Below are positions 59,413 to 64,000 of a stretch of 64,000 nucleotides of DNA, piece after piece; positions within the stretch are counted from its first letter, which is position 1, and every line of letters begins with the position of its first letter. This DNA is from Rhodobacterales bacterium LSUCC0387 (GTDB taxonomy: Bacteria; Pseudomonadota; Alphaproteobacteria; Rhodobacterales; Rhodobacteraceae). The position numbers were made by a program, and so were the translations under genes. The notes below the pieces were generated by a model, which was not told the origin of the DNA, ran no database searches, and saw only the letters and a program-made list of their open reading frames with translations. The stretch covers positions 1 to 64,000 of the forward strand of contig WVSR01000002.1 in the NCBI GenBank assembly GCA_015689775.1. The letters run 5' to 3'.

Positions 59413-60345
59413 TTACCCTAGAAGACGTCTGATATTTTCAGCTGCAAATTCAGCAATGCGTCGGTTAGACTCTTTGGTAACACCAGCGACATGAGGTGTT
59501 AAGATTACATTGTTTAGACCAGAAAACAGCTGCCCTACTTCTTTTGTAATCGGTTCTTGATCTACCGTATCGATAGCCGCTCCTGCTATTTGACCTGATC
59601 GGAGTGCATCAGCACAATCAGCTTCGTTTACGATCCCACCACGCGCAGAGTTAATCAAGATGGAGGTTGTTTTCATTCTATTAAATTTTTCGGAATTTAT
59701 TAGATTGATTGTTTCTGGCAACTTTGGGCAATGGAGAGAAATAACATCTGCATTTTCCACTAAGAAATCTAAATCCACTCTTTTTGCAAATGACCACGCT
59801 GGATTATCAGCTGCCATCACAGCATCGTAGGCTATTACTTCCATATCCATTGCAGCGGCTTTTTTTGCCAAGACTTGGCCAATTGATCCAAAGCCAATAA
59901 TGCCCATGATTTTTCCCGCTAGCTCTCCAGAGCCAGCATATTTTGGTCTATTCCAAGTCCCTTGAACGACTTCGCCCGTCGCAAAAAAAGTTTGGCCCCT
60001 AAACAGTATCATTGCTGAAGCGATCACGTATTCAGCTACTGACACCGCGTTAGCGCCGACCGATGGGCAGACCTCGATGCCTCGGGACTTGCATGCTTCT
60101 AGATCAATGTTGTCAAGCCCGACACCCATCCTGGCCACCATTTTCAGCGATGGCGCATATTCAAGAAGATCTTCATCTACGATAGTAGCGTTGCGTACGA
60201 TTATCGCTTTTGCCGTTTCTAAAAAGCTTTTTAATTCGTTTCTTTTTTTCCAAAGATCAGGATCCCAATGGCTATCAAATTCAGTTAGAATTTGTGTTGC
60301 GACGTCATTATCCATAAATTCACTAATCACTACGTCAACCATCAC
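59413..60345 (-). CDS. D-2-hydroxyacid dehydrogenase (PGDH-like)
   Basis: The 310-residue NAD-dependent protein has the MARMGVGLDNIDLEACKSRG segment, the Rossmann motif MGIIGFGSIGQVLAKKA, LHCPKLPETINL, SARGGIVNEADCADAL and the catalytic His in VILTPHVAG. It reduces 2-oxo acids to D-2-hydroxyacids. The GTG/ATG start overlaps the upstream cytochrome gene's TGA. Substrate unknown; its closeness to the beta-hydroxyacid dehydrogenase suggests a shared hydroxyacid route. Confidence 0.9.
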   Translation of the reverse strand: MMVDVVISEFMDNDVATQILTEFDSHWDPDLWKKRNELKSFLETAKAIIVRNATIVDEDLLEYAPSLKMVARMGVGLDNIDLEACKSRGIEVCPSVGANAVSVAEYVIASAMILFRGQTFFATGEVVQGTWNRPKYAGSGELAGKIMGIIGFGSIGQVLAKKAAAMDMEVIAYDAVMAADNPAWSFAKRVDLDFLVENADVISLHCPKLPETINLINSEKFNRMKTTSILINSARGGIVNEADCADALRSGQIAGAAIDTVDQEPITKEVGQLFSGLNNVILTPHVAGVTKESNRRIAEFAAENIRRLLG

Positions 60346-61058
60346 AAAAACTCTCTCTCTTTGTTGTAAGGGTGCTCCATCCCATACCCGTGCACCGCGC
60401 GATACCCGTCATATCTCTTCTCAAAAAACTCCATAACGATCCAGAAGAGCAGAAACACGAAAGGAGTGATCAAGCAAAATTTTGCCAGCAATGGCATCGG
60501 ATACTGCATTAACCCTGCACCTATCGCACCGACCGCGCAAAACAGCGTAAAGTAGCCGGAAGTTTTGTGATATGCTTCAAAAATTCTTCGTCTGACCGTA
60601 CGGCTATAGTGATCTCCATGGTGCGTACTAGGGTCTTCCGGGTCTGCTTTGTTGTAATATTTACCGCCGTGGGTGCCGCGCAGCATCCCTGCTAAAAGCT
60701 GAATGACACCTAAAGCAACAGTCATAACTCCAAGTATCGAATGTACCGATCCACTAAATCCTTGAGAAACAACAAGAGCGACCGTGACACCTGCAAGTGA
60801 CATCAAAACCGCAAACGACAAGCCATATTTGTGCACACTAAACCACCACCACTCAATGTGTTTGATGTGGACCTGCCGCCTAAGTCCATACAATGTTGGT
60901 TTGGGCTTTCCATAACGTATTATCGTTATGAATGTGGGTACTAAAACGAGCCAAATTGTAACCATAAGGATCGCGTGATAATTCCAATGAATATCTATGG
61001 TTCGTCCTAAAAAGCTTAGATAAACTTCATCTTTTATGTGTGGCATTGGCTCGAACAT
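60342..61058 (-). CDS. Cytochrome b561 domain-type membrane protein
   Basis: The 238-residue protein has about five to six membrane segments and conserved histidines in or near them (TIDIHWNYHAILMV, WWWFSVHKYGLSFAVL, SVHSILGVMTV, EAYHKTSGYFTLF) that could bind two hemes b. This is the layout of eukaryote-like b561/DOMON-associated electron carriers. A GMLRGTHGGKYYNKADPEDP loop is notable. It is encoded with the LVIVD protein 53 bases upstream and could move electrons across the membrane for a periplasmic oxidation. Confidence 0.82.
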   Translation of the reverse strand: MFEPMPHIKDEVYLSFLGRTIDIHWNYHAILMVTIWLVLVPTFITIIRYGKPKPTLYGLRRQVHIKHIEWWWFSVHKYGLSFAVLMSLAGVTVALVVSQGFSGSVHSILGVMTVALGVIQLLAGMLRGTHGGKYYNKADPEDPSTHHGDHYSRTVRRRIFEAYHKTSGYFTLFCAVGAIGAGLMQYPMPLLAKFCLITPFVFLLFWIVMEFFEKRYDGYRAVHGYGMEHPYNKEREFL

Positions 61059-61111
61059 AACCAGCTACTCCCAGATCTTATTAAGGCGTAATAATATAAT
61101 TTTGATGCACA

Positions 61112-62365
61112 TCAGGGACAATATTCTAGGATGTAGAGCCCTGCATTATAGTCCGTCACGTAAGCAAGACCTTCCTTTGAAACCCAAATATCTGTCGATT
61201 GAATAACATTCACTCGATTTGGACGGGTATCCATCAACTTATTTGGTTGAGGAGGAACGAAAGCCGCTACCTCGTTTGGGCGATATTCATTTGAAATATC
61301 GTAAACCCGCACGCCAGCATTTTGTTGCGTAGCAAAAATTAACTGGTCACTAACCAAACCATCCGGTCGGTTCTCATAAATGTTATGGGGACCAAAATGA
61401 GCGCCCTTATTTACGTAATCAGAGTCACTTGGAATTGGTACAGTCGAGATACTAACTGGGTTGGATAAATCCCGTATATCAAATAACCAAATGTGCTTTA
61501 TCCCATCGGCACAGTTATCCAACACAGCTTCGTCTGCGACCACCAAAAGATTCCGATCAGGAAGAGGTAATGCGTTATGCGTTCCGCCCCCGAATGGTGG
61601 CGACCAATTCCGATGGGTTAACAAACTTGGTTTTGCCCGATCCTTTACATCCATTATAACGAGGCCACCGTCTCTCCACGCTCCATACGCGACATCACCG
61701 TGAATGATTGCGTGATGCAGGCCTGCGCGAGCTTGGTCATCAGAAAATGTTTCTCCTGCTCCAACATTCATTCCGGGCAACCAATAGCGACCAACCATTT
61801 TAGGAGCAGTAGGGTCTGACATGTCGATCGTCACAAAAATATAGTCAGTAAAACCATCAAGCAAAACAGAAGCATAAGCCCACTGACCGCCGGTGTACCA
61901 AACACGATGCACACCTCCGCCTTCGACGTCCATAAATCCTATTTTTCTAGGGTTTGCGGGGTTTGAAATATCATAGACAGCGAGCCCGGCAGTCCAATTC
62001 CTGTCTCTAGAAGGGGAGTCAGCGGTACCGACTTTCCTACCTAGCTTGCCTTTGTAATACTCTTCTTCATTCTGGAACTCTTCAGAGGCAAACATATTTT
62101 TTGCATTGATCACCAACAACAAATTTTCGTGGCTCTGCAAATGAATATTCCACGTATTTGGCGGCGCAGGTACGTATGCAACAGGTTTAGGTTTTCGCGG
62201 ATCAGTACAGTCAATCACGCTAAAACCATTCGAAAACATATGGCCTACGATAGCATGTCGTTTGTTGACCATAACTTGTACACCGTCTGGGCGCCCACCT
62301 TGATCAGAGTACCCGATCAAATTCATGTTGTAAGCGTAATCAGGTGTTGGCAAATCTTGGCTCAC
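61112..62365 (-). CDS. LVIVD-repeat beta-propeller protein
   Basis: I choose GTG 62365 (SQDLPTPDYAYNMNL) with AAAGGA upstream; a TTG 15 bases earlier overlaps that site. The 417-residue protein has repeated LVIVD-like blades: FSVIDCTDPRKPKPVAYVP, LAVYDISNPANPRKIGFMD, DMSDPTAPKMVGRYW, LVIMDVKDRAKPSLLT, FDIRDLSNPVSISTVP, VRVYDISNEYRPNEVA and YVTDYNAGLYILEY. No clear signal peptide is present. The protein may be a scaffold or an enzyme; partner genes for b561 and GST are adjacent. Confidence 0.88.
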   Translation of the reverse strand: MSQDLPTPDYAYNMNLIGYSDQGGRPDGVQVMVNKRHAIVGHMFSNGFSVIDCTDPRKPKPVAYVPAPPNTWNIHLQSHENLLLVINAKNMFASEEFQNEEEYYKGKLGRKVGTADSPSRDRNWTAGLAVYDISNPANPRKIGFMDVEGGGVHRVWYTGGQWAYASVLLDGFTDYIFVTIDMSDPTAPKMVGRYWLPGMNVGAGETFSDDQARAGLHHAIIHGDVAYGAWRDGGLVIMDVKDRAKPSLLTHRNWSPPFGGGTHNALPLPDRNLLVVADEAVLDNCADGIKHIWLFDIRDLSNPVSISTVPIPSDSDYVNKGAHFGPHNIYENRPDGLVSDQLIFATQQNAGVRVYDISNEYRPNEVAAFVPPQPNKLMDTRPNRVNVIQSTDIWVSKEGLAYVTDYNAGLYILEYCP

Positions 62366-62386
62366 TGTTATTCCTTTCAATGCAGA

Positions 62387-63025
62387 TCAGGGTAGAGGGA
62401 TTTCAGTGACAAATTTAGGGATTTGATAGCCTCGCTGAACAGCTGGTCTATCTGCTATTCTGACATACCAATCCTTTACATTTTTAAATTGATTAAGTTC
62501 GATTTTCTGCCAGTCAAAGCGAGAAATCCACGGCCAAATGGCCATGTCTGTTATTGAATATTCTCCTGCCCCTGCTCCAGCAACAAACTTGCGACCTTCA
62601 AGTTTGCGATCCAGGACTGAGTACAATCTCAACGCTTCAGTGGTATAGCGCTCCTCCGAGTATTCAGATTTACCCGGGTTATACTTAACAAAATGGTGCA
62701 CTTGCCCAAGCATCGGACCAATGCCTCCCATTTGCCACATCAACCACTCAATGGCTTCCCATTTGTGTTCCCCATGTGGGATAAATCTCTTATATTTTTC
62801 AGATAGATAAAGCATTATCGAGCCAGACTCCATCATTGTAACACCGGTATCGTGGTCTACGATTGCAGGGATACGATTATTCGGAGAAATTTTTAGAAAA
62901 TCTGGCGCGAATTGCTCTTTGTTCGAAATATCGATTGAGTGCACTTTGTAAGGAACACCCAACTCTTCCAACAAAATCGATACTTTGCGGCCATTCGGGG
63001 TTGTCCAAGTGTATAAATCAATCAT
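62387..63025 (-). CDS. Glutathione S-transferase (Ure2p/YfcG/nu-class-like)
   Basis: The 212-residue protein has a thioredoxin-like N-terminal domain (MIDLYTWTTPNGRKVSILLEE) with the catalytic Thr-Pro-Asn region of the nu class (TTPNGRK), NNRIPAIVDHD and a MESGSIMLYLSEK motif for glutathione. The C-terminal helical domain includes the conserved ADMAIWPWISRF-like stretch. Nu-class enzymes reduce disulfides or cleave glutathione adducts and ethers. It is between the GntR and LVIVD genes, with stop-to-start spacing of a few bases. Confidence 0.9.
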   Translation of the reverse strand: MIDLYTWTTPNGRKVSILLEELGVPYKVHSIDISNKEQFAPDFLKISPNNRIPAIVDHDTGVTMMESGSIMLYLSEKYKRFIPHGEHKWEAIEWLMWQMGGIGPMLGQVHHFVKYNPGKSEYSEERYTTEALRLYSVLDRKLEGRKFVAGAGAGEYSITDMAIWPWISRFDWQKIELNQFKNVKDWYVRIADRPAVQRGYQIPKFVTEIPLP

Positions 63026-63028
63026 TCT

Positions 63029-63709
63029 TCAATCCTCTGATAAAAAAGTTGCATTTACAGAATGTAGATGTTTCTTCATGGCCAGTTGAGCGCCTTTGCG
63101 GTCCCTGGCTTCTAGTGCGCTAACTATATCGTCGTGCTCATCAAATGAATGGTAGTCAGGCGAAGGGCGGCCATCGGGCAATTTAAGCTTCGACCACACA
63201 ACGGCGACGCGCACATCGTTAACAATCCTATGCATCTCAATAAGCAATGGATTTTCAGATGCAAATGCGATCACTTCATGGAAACGAGCATCCAATTCTT
63301 CGTATTGCGACCAACAGCTCACATCTCTCATCGCCTTTGAGAGTCGACGAGCCTCATCAATATCCCTTTGAGACCCATGGATAGCTGCAAAGCCTGCTAA
63401 TTCAGGCTCTAATGCTAGGCGAGCCATCATAGCGTGATGAGGGCTCGTAGTGTTAAACAATTGATCTAATTTGAACGAGTATTTGGGCAGACCTATGCTG
63501 GACGCCAAATAAGTTCCTCGCCCTACTTTTCTGTCTAGTATTCCATACGCCTCAAGAAGCAACATTGATTGTCGCAAATCACCACGTGATAGCCCCAGCA
63601 CCTTGGCCAGGTCTCTTTCAGACGGCAACTTATCCCCCGGCTGTAAGCCAGAGCTCTCGATCCAGGCTTGTATTGTTTCACTTCTTTCAGAATTGATTTT
63701 TACATCCAT
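63029..63709 (-). CDS. GntR-family (FadR/FCD) transcriptional regulator
   Basis: The 226-residue protein has a winged helix at about 10-72 (LPSERDLAKVLGLSRGDLRQ) and an FCD domain with metal-type histidines (DARFHEVIAFASENPLL, KKHLHSVNATF). It is the first gene of the minus-strand set, 3 bases ahead of the GST gene. Two copies of TTGGTTAACCATTG in the region before it (at its start and 138 bases further) are its likely operators. It should control this operon and the divergent MDR gene. Confidence 0.92.
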   Translation of the reverse strand: MDVKINSERSETIQAWIESSGLQPGDKLPSERDLAKVLGLSRGDLRQSMLLLEAYGILDRKVGRGTYLASSIGLPKYSFKLDQLFNTTSPHHAMMARLALEPELAGFAAIHGSQRDIDEARRLSKAMRDVSCWSQYEELDARFHEVIAFASENPLLIEMHRIVNDVRVAVVWSKLKLPDGRPSPDYHSFDEHDDIVSALEARDRKGAQLAMKKHLHSVNATFLSED

Positions 63710-63711
63710 TA

Positions 63712-63725
63712 TTGGTTAACCATTG
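63712..63725. promoter_or_regulatory. GntR operator copy 1 (TGGTTAACCA)
   Basis: The sequence TTGGTTAACCATTG contains the perfect palindrome TGGTTAACCA (63713-63722), with TGGT/ACCA arms as in FadR-type sites. It lies 3 bases before the regulator start, suited to autorepression. Confidence 0.75.
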
Positions 63726-63849
63726 GGACAAGTTAAGTGTGGAATTGGAGGTAAGTGGATTTAAGCTCCCGCCCAAATATTTTCCTTTACTTTAAAAACA
63801 CATAAAATACACTCAGTCACAAAGAATGATTCCGCAAGAAGAAAAATTA

Positions 63850-63863
63850 TTGGTTAACCATTG
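63850..63863. promoter_or_regulatory. GntR operator copy 2 (TGGTTAACCA)
   Basis: An exact second copy of TTGGTTAACCATTG, centred 138 bases from copy 1 and 40 bases upstream of the divergent gene start at 63903. Two identical sites flanking the divergent promoters support joint control. Confidence 0.78.
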
Positions 63864-63902
63864 TGGATCGATTTTGATGATTGCAAATAGGCACCCCATC
63901 AT

Positions 63903-64000
63903 ATGAGCAACAGATCAAGTGTTAAATTTTCAAAAGATTATCCCGTTCCTGAAGACATGAAGGCTTGGGTTCTTGGGGACCCAGATGAGCTAAAACTCGT
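63903..64000 (+). CDS. MDR-family alcohol dehydrogenase-like protein, N-terminus (truncated)
   Basis: The frame starts at ATG 63903 (MSNRSSVKFSKDYPVPEDMK) and leaves the window after 32 complete codons. The stretch MKAWVLGDPDELKLV is the usual first strand of GroES-like MDR dehydrogenases. It is divergent from the GntR/GST operon and preceded by GntR operator copy 2, so it is likely a member of the same regulon. Cofactor and zinc sites lie outside the window. Confidence 0.65.
   Translation, partial: MSNRSSVKFSKDYPVPEDMKAWVLGDPDELKL

Noticed and set aside
1-64000. CRISPR array, insertion sequences, prophage, tRNA or rRNA
   Set aside because: No direct-repeat/spacer pattern, transposase, integrase or RNA gene signature was seen on either strand; remnants at 28.6-30.5 kb show no flanking insertion-sequence ends.

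Overview
The window looks like chromosomal DNA of a heterotrophic alphaproteobacterium, most likely marine. The reasons are the density of binding-protein ABC and TRAP transporters paired with LacI, RpiR and GntR regulators, tightly packed ATGA-overlapping operons, and medium GC by eye. Rhodobacterales or SAR116-like lineages would fit, but no rRNA or tRNA is present to settle it. I see no transposase, phage gene, CRISPR array or tRNA.

Layout. (1) 1-8808: a minus-strand operon reads binding protein, two permeases, ATPase, GH63 mannosyl/glucosylglycerate-hydrolase-like enzyme, PIG-L deacetylase, D-lyxose/D-mannose isomerase-like cupin, GNAT, and a gene cut by the window edge. A divergent LacI regulator follows, with near-identical TATAACGTTRTA operators in front of both units. 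Together these suggest uptake and hydrolysis of a hexosyl-glycerate. (2) 9010-22423: an amino-acid-derivative island. It holds a TRAP transporter, D-threonine-aldolase/D-serine-dehydratase-like PLP enzyme, RidA, two amidohydrolases, a creatininase-family enzyme, two convergent RpiR regulators, diaminopropionate ammonia-lyase, and paired L- and D-type carbamoylases. (3) 22577-28611: an HxlR regulator among small dimeric alpha/beta-barrel, cupin and NTF2-like proteins, ending in a glycerophosphodiesterase. A 31-bp element (28/31 identical) occurs twice, upstream of hxlR and of the phosphodiesterase gene. (4) 28616-30501: a scar of two gene remnants (HAD phosphatase, Na/Pi cotransporter), an isolated MreB paralogue and a possible third remnant. 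(5) 30502-52234: a 22-kb sugar or polyol island: GntR plus class II aldolase/adducin, then ABC transporter, transglutaminase-like protein, FGGY kinase, VOC protein, class II ketose-bisphosphate aldolase, HAD phosphatase, ABM protein and MBL protein. After an RpiR gene it continues with an acetoin-dehydrogenase-like E1alpha/E1beta/E2, a transaldolase-family protein, transketolase, HAD phosphatase, AhpD-like protein and triosephosphate isomerase. (6) 52272-57330: an FMO-like flavoprotein with an MDR reductase, then two GC-rich genes for secreted proteins of unknown function. (7) 57525-64000: an AT-richer minus-strand gene set (two dehydrogenases, MBL hydrolase, cytochrome b561-like membrane protein, LVIVD propeller, GST) under a GntR regulator with two TTGGTTAACCATTG sites, and a divergent truncated MDR gene.

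The genes form self-contained import-and-degrade modules, each with its own regulator and a recognisable candidate operator. The most promising undescribed systems are the sugar island in (5), the HxlR/small-barrel regulon in (3), the D/L N-carbamoyl amino acid island in (2), and the LVIVD/b561/GST operon in (7). All functions are inferred from sequence reading; no database search was run.
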